Positions 55,067 through 64,000 of a DNA stretch of 64,000 nucleotides are shown here, one piece after another. The position numbers and the translations under genes were made by a program. Source of the DNA: CAWJPY01 sp963844865. Its GTDB lineage: Bacteria > Acidobacteriota > Thermoanaerobaculia > Thermoanaerobaculales > Sulfomarinibacteraceae. The stretch lies in contig CAWJPY010000031.1 in assembly GCA_963844865.1 (NCBI GenBank), positions 26,897-90,896 of the forward strand, given 5' to 3'. The stretch's first letter is position 1. Each line of letters opens with the position of its first letter. Below the pieces are notes generated by a model. It ran no database searches. It saw only the letters and a list, made by a program, of their open reading frames with translations, and was not told where the DNA came from.

Positions 55067-58000
55067 ATGCGCCATTTGTTACCGGGTCGAGTGTTCCTGC
55101 TCATCATGCTCATGGTGCTGGCCGCCAGCGGCACCGCCGGTGCCCGCGATCGGGGGCTGCCCATCACCCTGACGGAGGCGACCGCCGGCCTCGACCAGGT
55201 GATGGTCAGGGAGCTCGAACCCATCTTCCCGGAGGAGCTGCTCGCCGAGGATGCGGCCCGGGCTTCCCGCGCTCCGGTTCCCCTGCGCTATGCAGTCCCG
55301 GAGGCGGTCGCGATCACCCCCGACAACGGCGGGACGTGGGAGGAGCTCGCCGACGGCAGCCGCCTGTGGCGCCTTCGCATCTCGGCTCCCAACGCCACGG
55401 ACCTCAACTTCGGGTTCACCCGCTTCCGTCTGCCCCCCGGCGCCTCGTTGTTCGTAATTGCGAGCCATCGCGCTATGTGCGCGGACCCTACACCGCCGCC
55501 GATAACAGGCCCGACAGGGAGCTGTGGACTCCCGTGGTGCCAGGCTCGAGGCGATCGTCGAGCTGCACATCCCCCGGGCGGCCGGCGTTCCCTGCCGAGC
55601 TCGAGCTGGGGCAGTCGGACGCGGGTACCGCGACCTGTTCAAGCTCGGTCTCTTACCGGGGGCGGGGCCCTGCAACATCGACGTCATCTGCCCCGCCGGG
55701 CGACGACTGGCGGGACGAAATCCACAGCGTCGCGCGTTACTCCGTCTCCGGCTCGAGCGGCTCGTTCCTGTGCACCGGCCAGCTCGTCACCGATGCGACG
55801 GGTGATCTCCGACCCCTCTTCCTGTCCGCCAAGCACTGCGGCGTGGACGCCACCAGCGACCAGTCGCTGGTGAGCTACTGGGACTATCACGCACCCATCT
55901 GCGGCAGTCTCGCCGGCGGATCCTTCGAACAAGGCCCTGTCCGGCTCGACCTATCTCGCCGGCCGGGCCGACGCCGACTTCGCACTGGTCGAGCTCGATC
56001 AGACCCCTCCCCCCGACTACCACCCGTACTGGGGGGGCTGGGACCGACGCGCCGACCACACTCCCGCAGGCGGGCGCCGCCATTCACCATCCGTAGGGAG
56101 GGGTGAAGGCCATCTCGATCAATGACGATCCGCTGACGGCGGTGGAGAGCCTCGAGCTGCGGACGAGAACAAGGTGTCGTCGCCACCATCACGATCACTC
56201 CGTGGCGGGTGAACAACTGGGAGCTGGGCACCACCGAGCCGGGCTCCTCGGGCGCGGGGCTCTGGGATCCGGCCACCGGTCTCCTCGTGGGCGTTCTCAG
56301 GGTGGCGGCAGCACCCCCTGCGCACCCGGGGGGCTCAGACTTCTTCGCCCGGCTCTACCATCGCCTGGAGCGGGGACACGTCTGAGCAGCGCCTCAGCGA
56401 TTGGCTGGACCCCACCGCTACCGGCGCCCAGACCGCCGCTGGACGGTACCCCTTCAGCTGCGGGAACGCGGCCTACGACGATGGTGCCCCGGCGGGGACC
56501 GCCGACTTCGGCGGCGGCCTGGCCGGCGATCCCGACCCACATGCTCGCGGTGCGTTTTCGTCTCCAGGACCTGGGCTATGCCCCAGGCCAGACCCGCCTC
56601 ATCGGGTTCTGCGCCTCCAACCAGCTCGTGGTGGCGGGCGGACCCTTCACCAACAAGGTCGTCGTCTATCCGGACCAGGACGGTTTGCCGGACACCGGCG
56701 TCGTGCTCGCTCAGGGCACCATCAGCACCGGCGACGGCAATGGTGACTCGGTGGTCGACCTGGCTCGACCGGTCACGCTGACCGGGGACTTCTGGCTGGT
56801 GGTGCGCGGCGCTGCGGCGACCTCCGGCGAGAGGTTCAACGTGGAGTACGACGCCGGGCCCAACAGCGGGGCCAGCTTCTCCTCCGCAACCGGCGTCGCC
56901 GGCCTGACCACCGCCAACGACCCGGGGGGCCACCCCGGGGGCGTCAACTACGCTTTGAGGGCCCACCTGGAGTCCATCACGCCTGGCGCCTTCAGCTACG
57001 TCACTGGCGGGATCGCGCGCCTGCAGGGCGCCCTCGGCACCAACTGGCGATCCAAGCTGGCCCTCCTGAACCGGTCCGGCGGGCCGGCCTCCGTCACGCT
57101 CAGCTACGTCCGGGACACGGCCATCACCGCCGCCACCACCGCCCTGGCGAACGGCGAGCTCCGTTCCTGGGACGACGTCGTCACCGAGCTCTTCGGCGTT
57201 TCGGGGGAAGTCCTCCGGGGCGGTGAGGGTGGACTCCGACCAGCCGCTCGTCGTCACCGCCCGCACCTACAACCTCCTCCCCGAGGGCACCGTGGGCCAG
57301 TTCCTGCCCGGCCTCAAGGCTTCCGACACGGTGGGCGCCGGTGAGACGACGCCCATCTCCCAGCTCGCCGACAACGCCGACTTCCGCAGCAACATCGGCT
57401 TCGCGAGCCTGACCGCGGCCCAGTGCCGGGCCGAGGTCCAGCTCCACGACGCCGACGGAACCGCCATCGGCACGCCCATCACCGCGACCGTGCCCCCCTC
57501 GGGTGGGCCCAGGTGAACGACGTGTTCGCCAGCGCCGGCGCCTCGAACCGGGACCACAGCGCGTACGCCCTCGTGCGGGTCCTCACGCCGGGATGCCGCC
57601 TCTGGGGGTACGGATCGGTCGTGGACAACGCCACCGGCGATCCCACCACCATCCCCGTGTTCTCCGGGGGCGTGCCGCTGGGAAACCTGGCCAAGCACGC
57701 TCTTCCCCCGCCGAAGACGGCTGTCGATGCCTTCTCCTGCGGCAACGCCGGTTATGACGACAACGTCGCGGCGGGGGCCGCCTTCTTCGGCGGCGGGAAC
57801 GCGGGCGATCCGGACTACATGTTCGCCGTGCGCTTCCGCCTCGCGGACTTCGGCTACGGCCCGGACCAGGCCCGCCTGACCGCCTTCTGCGCGGGCGGAG
57901 GCCTCGCCTTCGAGGGTGGACCGTGGCCGAACCGGGTCTTCGTCTACCCCGACCTGAACGGCCTCCCCGATGACAGCCAGGTGCTCGCCGAGGGGACCGT

Positions 58001-58957
58001 GACCACCGGCGACGGCGGCGGCGACTCGGTGGTCACTCTCTCCGCGCCGGTCACCCTGGGATCCGACTTCTGGCTGGTGGTGCGCGGCAATCCGCAGTTC
58101 GCCGGCGAGGACTTCAACGTGGAGTTCGACGGGGGCCCCAACACCGGCTCGAGCTACGTGTCCAACACCGGCATCGCGGGGCTCAGCGTCGTCAACGACC
58201 CGAGCTCCGGAGACTACCCCGACGGCGTCAACTACCTCCTCCGGGCCACACTCGAGCCCATCGGCGGAGCCGTCTTCAGCTACCGGATCGCGGGCGTCGC
58301 CCGCATCCGCGGAGCGGAGGGAACCGACTGGCGCACCACGCTCGCGCTCCTCAACCAGACCACGGGCAGTGCGTCGGCGGACCTCAGCTACATCCGCGAG
58401 GACGGCACCACCCAGGCGCAGGTGACCCTCGCACCGGGAGAGCTCATGACCTACGACGACGTGGTCAGCCAGCTCTTCGGCGTCGCCGGGAGGAGCCTCC
58501 GGAGCCGTCGAGGTCGCCTCGGACCGGCCCCTGGTGGTCACGGCCCGCACCTACAACCTCCTGCCCGACGGCACCGTCGGCCAGTTCCTGCCCGGCGTGG
58601 CCTCCTCCGAGACGGTCTCCACGGGGGACACCGCCCTGCTGTCGCAGCTCGTGGGCAACGCAGCCTTCCGGTCGAACATCGGGTTCGTCAACTTCCTCGA
58701 CACTCCCTGCACGATGCGGGTGCAGCTCCACGGCGCAGGCGGGGGGGCCGTGGGCTCGGCGGTGGACCTCGCCCTGCCACCCAGGCGGTTGGGCCCAGAT
58801 CAACGACGTGTTCACCGCGGCCCACGCCGGCAGCCACGACAACGCCTACGCCACTGCCGAGGCCCTCGACGCCGGGTGCCTCGCCTGGGGCTACGCCTCG
58901 GTGGTGGACAACGTGACCGGCGACCCCACGACCATCCCCATGGCGGTGCAGCAGTAG
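55067..58957 (+). CDS. Exported trypsin-like protease with two tandem C-terminal modules (many consensus frameshifts)
   Basis: About 1280 residues when corrected. A signal peptide (LLPGRVFLLIMLMVLAASGT) is followed by a propeptide-like beta region and a lysyl-endopeptidase-like S1 domain: His in FLSAKHCG, Asp in DADFALVEL, Ser in TEPGSSGAGLWD. Two copies of a module of about 430 residues then follow (SCGNAxYDD, xMxAVRFRL, FWLVVRG, VVTARTYNLLP, WAQxNDVF). At least 15 one-base insertions occur; nearly all fit synonymous wobble doublets such as CCC/T at 55592, GAA/G at 57209 and GGG/A at 58490. An apparent TAG at 56091-56093 lies in such a disturbed stretch (expected HHPGGVKAIS). Confidence 0.8.
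56452..58957 (+). repeat. Tandem 1.25-kb coding duplication
   Basis: Two imperfect copies, about 56452-57715 and 57718-58957, encode the same sequence of motifs from FSCGNA to TGDPTTIP within the trypsin-like protease gene. An internal duplication is the simplest explanation. Confidence 0.75.
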
Positions 58958-59220
58958 GAGGCGTCCCACACTCGACCGGTCCGGGAGAGGTCGTCGCAGA
59001 GGACCACCGGGGGTCGCAGGGGACGGACGGCCCCCAACTGCGGAGAGCACGGCCCGTACCTGACCGAGGACGCGATCGCCGCCGCGGATGACCGCCCCTG
59101 CCCCGAGGGGCTGCCATCCCTTGACCACCAGATTGCACCGGAACGCCCCATTTCCGCCCATCCGCCACCGCACCGGAGCACCATCCTGACCTCGGGACCG
59201 GACAGGAAAGGGGGTGTCCC

Positions 59221-60105
59221 ATGACGCACAGAGGCCGGATCGTCGTCACCATCGCCGCGGGTGCAACGGTGGGAATCGGAGCCATCACCGGCGTCCTGTG
59301 GTACGCGTCGACGCTGACCTGGGGGGAGCCGACCCGGCCCGTGGTGCGGGTGCAGCCTCTGCCACCGCTTTCCGCTCCGCAGCCGTTGCCACCCGCGACG
59401 CCCTCCTCCATGCATCCCCTTCCGGACGACTCGGACGAGCTCATCCGGGCGCTCTCCGAACGGCTCTCGGACCACCCCGACCTGGCTCGCTTCCTGGTGC
59501 CCGAGCACCTCCTCCGGCGCGCGGTCGCCGCCGTCGAGGCCATCGCCGACGGGTACAGCCCGGCCGATGAGCTGGCGTTCATGCGGCCTGATCAGCCCTT
59601 CCTGGTGCGGCGCGACGGCGACGAAGGCCTGGTGATCGCCGGTGGCAGCTACCGTCGCTACGATCTCGCCACCGAGATCTTCGCCTCCGTCGACAGCCGC
59701 GCATTCGTCGCGGTGTTCGATCGCCTCCGGGAGCGCCTCGATGAGGCTCACCGCGAGATGAGCTGGAGCGACACCTCCTTCGAGGATCGTCTCCACGAGG
59801 CCGCCGACCACCTGCTCGCGGTCTCCATCCCGAGCGGCCGGCTCGCGGTCGAGCGCCGCACTCTGACCTACGCGTTCGTCGACGACCGCCTGGAGACCCT
59901 GAGCGCCGCCCAGCGCCAGCTCCTGCGCATGGGGCCGCACAACGCCCGGGCGGTGCAGGCCAAGCTCCGAGAGCTGGAGACGGCCTTCGGGTGGTCCCCA
60001 CCCGTCTCCCCGGATCCAAACCCCGTGATGGCGGGCCTGACGCCCGTGACCGAACCGGTCACGGCGCGGACCGCCGCCGCGCCGGTTGCAGCCCCTGTCC
60101 CCTGA
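59221..60105 (+). CDS. DUF3014 domain membrane-anchored protein
   Basis: 294 residues. One N-terminal membrane helix (IVVTIAAGATVGIGAITGVL), a Pro-rich linker (VQPLPPLSAPQPLPPA) and a globular domain of about 170 residues matching DUF3014 (LSDHPDLARFLVPEHLLRR, then FDRLRERLDEAHREMSWSD). The C-terminal tail is again Pro/Ala/Val-rich. The function of DUF3014 is unknown; the layout suggests an envelope protein. GGGGG precedes the ATG. The 263-bp gap before it holds no other gene. Confidence 0.82.
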   Translation: MTHRGRIVVTIAAGATVGIGAITGVLWYASTLTWGEPTRPVVRVQPLPPLSAPQPLPPATPSSMHPLPDDSDELIRALSERLSDHPDLARFLVPEHLLRRAVAAVEAIADGYSPADELAFMRPDQPFLVRRDGDEGLVIAGGSYRRYDLATEIFASVDSRAFVAVFDRLRERLDEAHREMSWSDTSFEDRLHEAADHLLAVSIPSGRLAVERRTLTYAFVDDRLETLSAAQRQLLRMGPHNARAVQAKLRELETAFGWSPPVSPDPNPVMAGLTPVTEPVTARTAAAPVAAPVP

Positions 60106-60155
60106 TGCCGTGGGGTGCCTGGTGCGCTTTGGAGGCACGTCGCGAGATCAAAGCC

Positions 60156-60228
60156 GGTGCCAGGCACCCCGTCTTGATTCGATAGCACGCCTATCGCCGC
60201 ATTCGAAAGGGCGCCTGGCACCGTCTCT
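60156..60228 (-). repeat. GGTGCCAGGC palindromic intergenic element, copy 3
   Basis: 73 bp in the opposite orientation to copies 1 and 2: GGTGCCAGGCACCCCGTCTT at the left and GCGCCTGGCACCGTCTCT at the right. The flank GCGAGATCAAAGCC is shared with copy 4 (GCGACATCAAAGCC). Confidence 0.88.
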
Positions 60229-60239
60229 GTCTGCGATAC

Positions 60240-60605
60240 CTAGTGCACCCTCCCGGGACCGAAGGTCGTCCCGTCGTAGCCGTGGACGAGCACGAAGAAG
60301 TAGGCCACGAAGCGCTCCTCCTCCGTCTCGGACACGAGCTCGAAGACGTACTCGCCCTCCTCCTCGCCGGCGGCGCCCTGGACGTACGTCACCTGCTCGG
60401 GAAGGAGGAAGAGCTCGCCGAGGAGGCGCTTGCCCCGCAGCAGCTGCACGATGGGCAGGCCGTCCTCCTGGGAAGCGAAGTGCCAGTGCAGGTCCTCCTC
60501 GTCATAGACCACCGCCTCGGGTGTCCCGGCGCGCAGGATGCAGTTGGGATGCGTCGCGAGCCACGACCAGAACACCTCGAAGGTGAGTGTGACAGCCTCT
60601 TCCAT
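60240..60605 (-). CDS. Small acidic hypothetical protein
   Basis: 121 residues, no family recognised. It is acidic with aromatic clusters (LTFEVFWSWLATHPNCILR; ERFVAYFFVLVHGYDG), no signal peptide and no membrane span. ATG 60605 has GGAGGG 6 nt upstream. The gene lies exactly between palindromic element copies 3 and 4, which are in the same orientation, so it may be carried or bounded by them. Confidence 0.65.
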   Translation of the reverse strand: MEEAVTLTFEVFWSWLATHPNCILRAGTPEAVVYDEEDLHWHFASQEDGLPIVQLLRGKRLLGELFLLPEQVTYVQGAAGEEEGEYVFELVSETEEERFVAYFFVLVHGYDGTTFGPGRVH

Positions 60606-60704
60606 CACCCGCCCTCCGGCGCCATCCTACCCCACTCGGCGCCGCAGCATCAGGGGCCTGACGGCGGCGGGGACCCCACCCCCCCACGCCGCGACATCAA
60701 AGCC

Positions 60705-60777
60705 GGTGCCAGGCACCCCGTCTTGACTCGATAGCACGCAGATCGCCACATTCGAAAGGGTGCATGGCACCGTCTCT
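60705..60777 (-). repeat. GGTGCCAGGC palindromic intergenic element, copy 4
   Basis: 73 bp, same orientation as copy 3 and nearly identical. Its right end GGCACCGTCTCTG is duplicated immediately (60778-60790). Confidence 0.88.
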
Positions 60778-60799
60778 GGCACCGTCTCTGACCGCCCCG

Positions 60800-62050
60800 T
60801 CACTCGTAGCGGAGGGCCTCGATGGGCGCCAGGCGGGACGCCCTGACGGCCGGCCACACCCCGAACACCAGCCCCACCAGGGTGCAGAAGATCAGGCCCC
60901 GCACCGCCCACTCCCCGGGGATGTGGACCGCGAAGTGGGTGAACAGGCTCACCAGGTTGCCGAGCCCGAACCCCAGGGCGACGCCGATCAGTCCGCCGAT
61001 GTTGCACAGCACCACGGCCTCCATCAGGAACTGGGTCAGGATCGTGCGCCGCCGGGCGCCGAGGGCCTTGCGGATGCCGATCTCGTGGGTGCGCTCGGTG
61101 ACCGACACCAGCATGATGTTCATGATCCCGATCCCGGCCACCAGGAGGGCCACCATGCCCAGCACGAACGCCCCCGACTTCAGGTTGGCGGTGGCCTGGT
61201 TGAAGGCCTCGATCTGGCTGTCGGAGGTGAAGAAGAAGAAGTTGTCCTCGTCCCGGGGGGTCAGCCGGCGGGCCGCCCGCAGCACCGCGCGGCTCTCTGC
61301 GATCGCCTCCTGCATGAGCTCGGGACGGAGAGAACGCACCGTGATGTTCACGCTGCGGAGGTTGCCGTGGTTGTCGCGCGCGCCGTACGCCTGCTTGAAG
61401 ACGCTGATCGGCATCAGGATGTAGTTGTCGAAGTTGCCCCCGATGGCCGACCTCTTCTCCGCGAACACTCCCTGGACGGTGTATTTCCGGCCGTCCACCT
61501 TGATCTGCTTGCCGACGGGGTCGATGAACGGGAACAGCTGCTGGGCGACGTTGTAGCCGATGACCACGACCCGACGCCCCACCTTGACGTCCTCGTCGGA
61601 CAGGTTGCGCCCCAGCTCCACGAAGTGCGTGTTGTTCTCCGGGTACTCCGGCGTGCCCCCGCAGACCGTGCTGACGGCCTCGGTGGACTGTCTTCCGAAG
61701 CTCACCCGCGCGTTGAACTGCCACAGCTCGGCCCCCACCAGGTCCGCGCTCGCCACTCCCTCCCGAATGAGATCGGCGTGCTCGACGGTCAACGGCGGCC
61801 AGCGCTGGATCTCGCGCCAGTTCCGTCCGCTGTTCTGGAACCCGCGGGGCGGCCACTTCTGGAGCTGGAAGGTCCGTGAGCCCAGCACGCTGAGCTCGGA
61901 CTCCATCTGGTGCTGCACCACGGACACACCGGTCATCACAGCGATGATGGCGGCCACCCCCGCGATGACCCCCACCAGCGTCAGCGCCGACCGCAGCTTG
62001 TGGGCGGCGATGGAGGTCAACGCCATCTTCAGGGACTCCAGCCAGCTCAT
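60800..62050 (-). CDS. MacB-like ABC transporter permease
   Basis: 416 residues. One membrane helix near the N-terminus (LTLVGVIAGVAAIIAVMTGV), a periplasmic MacB-type core domain of about 230 residues, then three helices (GMVALLVAGIGIMNIMLVSV; AVVLCNIGGLIGVALGFGLG; ICTLVGLVFGVWPAVRAS). The TERTHEIGIRKALGARRRTI coupling motif follows the second helix. It works with the ATPase at 63304-63993. It lies 18 bp after the sister permease in the same operon. Substrates may be lipoproteins, peptides or drugs. Confidence 0.92.
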   Translation of the reverse strand: MSWLESLKMALTSIAAHKLRSALTLVGVIAGVAAIIAVMTGVSVVQHQMESELSVLGSRTFQLQKWPPRGFQNSGRNWREIQRWPPLTVEHADLIREGVASADLVGAELWQFNARVSFGRQSTEAVSTVCGGTPEYPENNTHFVELGRNLSDEDVKVGRRVVVIGYNVAQQLFPFIDPVGKQIKVDGRKYTVQGVFAEKRSAIGGNFDNYILMPISVFKQAYGARDNHGNLRSVNITVRSLRPELMQEAIAESRAVLRAARRLTPRDEDNFFFFTSDSQIEAFNQATANLKSGAFVLGMVALLVAGIGIMNIMLVSVTERTHEIGIRKALGARRRTILTQFLMEAVVLCNIGGLIGVALGFGLGNLVSLFTHFAVHIPGEWAVRGLIFCTLVGLVFGVWPAVRASRLAPIEALRYE

Positions 62051-62068
62051 GGCCCCGCCTCCCCTCCC

Positions 62069-63307
62069 TCACTCATAGCGGAGGGCGTCGATCGGGTCGA
62101 GACGAGACGCCCGCCAGGCGGGGATCAATCCGGACAGGACGCCGACCGCCAGGGAAACGGTCAACGCGACGGCGACGATCCCCGGCGACACCGACGCCGG
62201 CAGCAGCAGGCGATTGATGGCGGCGGCCACACCGATGGACAGCACGACGCCGACGGCGCCTCCCAGCAGGCAGATCGTCGCGGACTCGAGCAGGAACTGG
62301 GCCAGGATCCAGCGCCGCTTGGCGCCGATGGCCTTGCGCACCCCGATCTCCCGAGTGCGCTCCGTCACCGACACGAACATGATGTTCATCACCCCCACGC
62401 CGCCCACGAACAGGGAGACGCCGGTGATGGCGAGGCCGATGAGGAGCACCACTCCCATCACGTTGTTGAACGCGTCCATCAACGACTCCAGCTTGTTGAT
62501 GGAGAAGTCGTCCCGTTCGTCGGGACGGAGCTTCCGGATCTTGCGCATCTCGCCCACGACCTCGTACTCGAAGTCAGCCACCACTGTGCCGGGAGGCGCT
62601 TTCACGCCGATGTCGATGTCCCGGAAGTGACCCCCGAACGCCTTGTTGAAGGCGGCGATGGGCACGAACACCTGGCTGTCGAAGTCGGGGCCACCGAAGA
62701 AGCCGGCCCCTCCCTGCTCTTCCATGACGCCGATGACGCGAAAGCGGCTGCGACCGATGCTGAGCTCCTTGTTGATGGGATCGCGACCGGCGAAGAGCTG
62801 GGAGTGGATCGTCGATCCGATGACGCACACCCGCCGGCCGAAGCGCACCTCCTGTGCGCTGAAGAAGCGCCCCAGCTCCGGCACCGCGCTGGACATCAGC
62901 ACGTGCTTGTGGGTGGTGCCGACGACGCGGATGTTGTCCCGTACCTCGGAGGAGAACTTGACGCTGCGCCTGGTGTCGGCGGTGGGATTGACCACCGCTC
63001 CGTGGCCCAGGAGGCGCTCCAGCCGTCGCGCCTCCTTGAGGGTGAGCAGGGGGCGGTTCCGGTACTGGAAGAAGTTGCCGGTCACGATCCACGGGTGGCG
63101 GGACACGTAGAGGACATCGGCACCGACCACCGATGCGCTCTCCCGGAAGGAGGTCGCGAGACCGTTGGCGGCGGTCATGGTGGTCACCACCGCCACGATG
63201 CCGATGATGATGCCCAGGGTGGTCAGGCCGCCCCTGGCGAGGTTGGCCCGCAGCGACCCGAGGGCGATCCTCGAAGCCTCCACGACGCCCTGGACCGCGC
63301 GGCTCAT
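62069..63307 (-). CDS. MacB-like ABC transporter permease
   Basis: 412 residues from ATG 63307, with the same layout as its downstream sister: first helix (LTTLGIIIGIVAVVTTMTAA), periplasmic core, TERTREIGVRKAIGAKRRWI coupling motif and LDPIDALRYE at the end. The two permeases probably form a heterodimer. ATGA overlap with the ATPase gene gives translational coupling. Confidence 0.92.
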   Translation of the reverse strand: MSRAVQGVVEASRIALGSLRANLARGGLTTLGIIIGIVAVVTTMTAANGLATSFRESASVVGADVLYVSRHPWIVTGNFFQYRNRPLLTLKEARRLERLLGHGAVVNPTADTRRSVKFSSEVRDNIRVVGTTHKHVLMSSAVPELGRFFSAQEVRFGRRVCVIGSTIHSQLFAGRDPINKELSIGRSRFRVIGVMEEQGGAGFFGGPDFDSQVFVPIAAFNKAFGGHFRDIDIGVKAPPGTVVADFEYEVVGEMRKIRKLRPDERDDFSINKLESLMDAFNNVMGVVLLIGLAITGVSLFVGGVGVMNIMFVSVTERTREIGVRKAIGAKRRWILAQFLLESATICLLGGAVGVVLSIGVAAAINRLLLPASVSPGIVAVALTVSLAVGVLSGLIPAWRASRLDPIDALRYE

Positions 63308-63993
63308 GCCGCCACGCACCCCGCGGTGTCGCTCTCGATGGACCCGTCCCTCAGCCTGATCACGCGCCGCGCGTGGCGCGCGACCTCCTCCTCGTGGGTC
63401 ACCAGCACGATGGTGTTGCCCTCCCGGTGCAACCGGTCGAAGACCTCCATGATCTCGCTCCCGGTGACGCTGTCCAGGTTGCCGGTGGGCTCGTCGGCGA
63501 GGATCACGGACGGTCGGTTGACCAGGGCGCGAGCGATGGCCACGCGCTGGCGTTGCCCGCCGGAGAGCTCGTTGGGCCGGTGCTTGGAGCGCTGGGTGAG
63601 CCCGACCGCCTCGATGGCGTCGAGCACCCGATCCCGACGTCGGGCCGGCCGGAGCCCGGCGTAGATCAAGGGCAGCTCCACGTTGTGGTAGACGTCGGCC
63701 CGGGGGATGAGGTTGAAGGTCTGGAAGACGAAGCCGATCTTGGCGTTGCGGATCTCGGCCAGGCGATCGTCATCCAGGGTGCTCACATCCTTGCCGTCCA
63801 GGACGTACTGCCCCGACGTGGGCGGGTCCAGGCAGCCGATGACGTTCATCAGGGTGGACTTGCCCGAACCGGAGGGGCCCATGATGGCGACATACTCGTT
63901 GCGTCCAAGCTCGAAGGAAACGCCCCGCAGCGCCTCCACGGCAACGCTGTTCATCTGGTAACGCTTGACGATGTCCCGCAGGCGGATGGACAT
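63304..63993 (-). CDS. ABC transporter ATP-binding protein (MacB/LolD type)
   Basis: 229 residues. Walker A GPSGSGKST (39-47), Q-loop in FVFQTFNLIPRADV, signature LSGGQRQRVAIARAL, Walker B with ADEPTGNLDS and the H-loop in VLVTHEEE. The sequence is that of the MacB/LolD/FtsE group, which powers mechanotransmission across the envelope rather than simple substrate passage. It is the first gene of the exporter operon visible here; any membrane-fusion protein would be upstream, outside the window. Confidence 0.94.
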   Translation of the reverse strand: MSIRLRDIVKRYQMNSVAVEALRGVSFELGRNEYVAIMGPSGSGKSTLMNVIGCLDPPTSGQYVLDGKDVSTLDDDRLAEIRNAKIGFVFQTFNLIPRADVYHNVELPLIYAGLRPARRRDRVLDAIEAVGLTQRSKHRPNELSGGQRQRVAIARALVNRPSVILADEPTGNLDSVTGSEIMEVFDRLHREGNTIVLVTHEEEVARHARRVIRLRDGSIESDTAGCVAA

Positions 63994-64000
63994 CGCTCAA

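Noticed and set aside
56091..56093. In-frame TAG suggesting amber suppression or a pseudogene
   Set aside because: It falls in a stretch (CCGTAGGGAGGGGTG) that can be explained by three consecutive doublets giving PGGV, as expected before VKAIS.
1..64000. CRISPR array, tRNA, rRNA, insertion sequence or phage genes
   Set aside because: No regularly spaced repeats, cloverleaf or TPsiC-type motif, ribosomal RNA segment, transposase, integrase or capsid-like protein was seen.

Overview
The window is a very GC-rich (about 70%) bacterial chromosomal segment packed with genes on both strands. No tRNA, rRNA, CRISPR array, insertion sequence or phage module is visible. The gene mix is a heterotrophic Gram-negative repertoire: exported subtilases, a tricorn/S41 protease, a C69 dipeptidase, periplasmic M3 peptidase, gamma-glutamyltransferase, a VPS10/BNR-type exo-enzyme, kynureninase, two RRM proteins and MacB-type exporters. 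This resembles Acidobacteriota such as Thermoanaerobaculia-like lineages, but the taxonomic call is inference from gene content only.

Layout. 1-1.9 kb: end of a propeller/Y_Y_Y/SpoIIE signalling protein. 2.2-7.4 kb: DUF4336 protein, subtilase, SDR, ADP-ribosylglycohydrolase, M23 lipoprotein. 7.7-9.9 kb: RRM protein, MscS channel, small ORF. 10-12.2 kb: GAF - TauE/SafE - DUF1634 operon. 12.2-17.5 kb: kynureninase, YgjP-like metallopeptidase, HEAT-repeat and HD-GYP pair. 17.5-24.4 kb: MATE pump, large subtilase, C69 dipeptidase. 24.5-28.6 kb: membrane protein, methyltransferase, CDF and VIT1-type metal transporters. 28.7-32 kb: TerB-like - glycerol-1-phosphate dehydrogenase - glycerophosphodiesterase operon, PilZ protein. 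32-41 kb: tricorn-like protease, gamma-glutamyltransferase, VPS10-like protein, NUDIX. 41.3-45.8 kb: ECF sigma / anti-sigma operon, TGS GTPase, SIMPL protein, second RRM protein. 46-52.8 kb: SnoaL-like, glycosyltransferase, gamma-glutamylcyclotransferase, Lon and diguanylate cyclase, GST. 52.9-60.6 kb: M3 peptidase, trypsin-like protease with tandem modules, DUF3014, small protein. 60.8-64 kb: MacB-like ABC exporter (one ATPase, two permeases).

Themes. Peptide breakdown is heavily represented: endopeptidases (S8 twice, S1-like, S41), peptidases (M3, C69), gamma-glutamyl enzymes and tryptophan catabolism. Second-messenger signalling recurs (SpoIIE phosphatase, HD-GYP, PilZ, GGDEF, GAF).

Three sequence-level patterns stand out. 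First, about 25 single-base insertions interrupt five otherwise good genes (33.0-58.8 kb). Almost all can be read as a wobble base written twice with two alternative nucleotides, which points to strain SNPs collapsed into the consensus rather than to biology. Second, many genes start 5-7 nt after a TAnnnT box, implying widespread leaderless transcription. Third, a palindromic intergenic element of about 72 bp with GGTGCCAGGC / GCCTGGCACC ends occurs four times.
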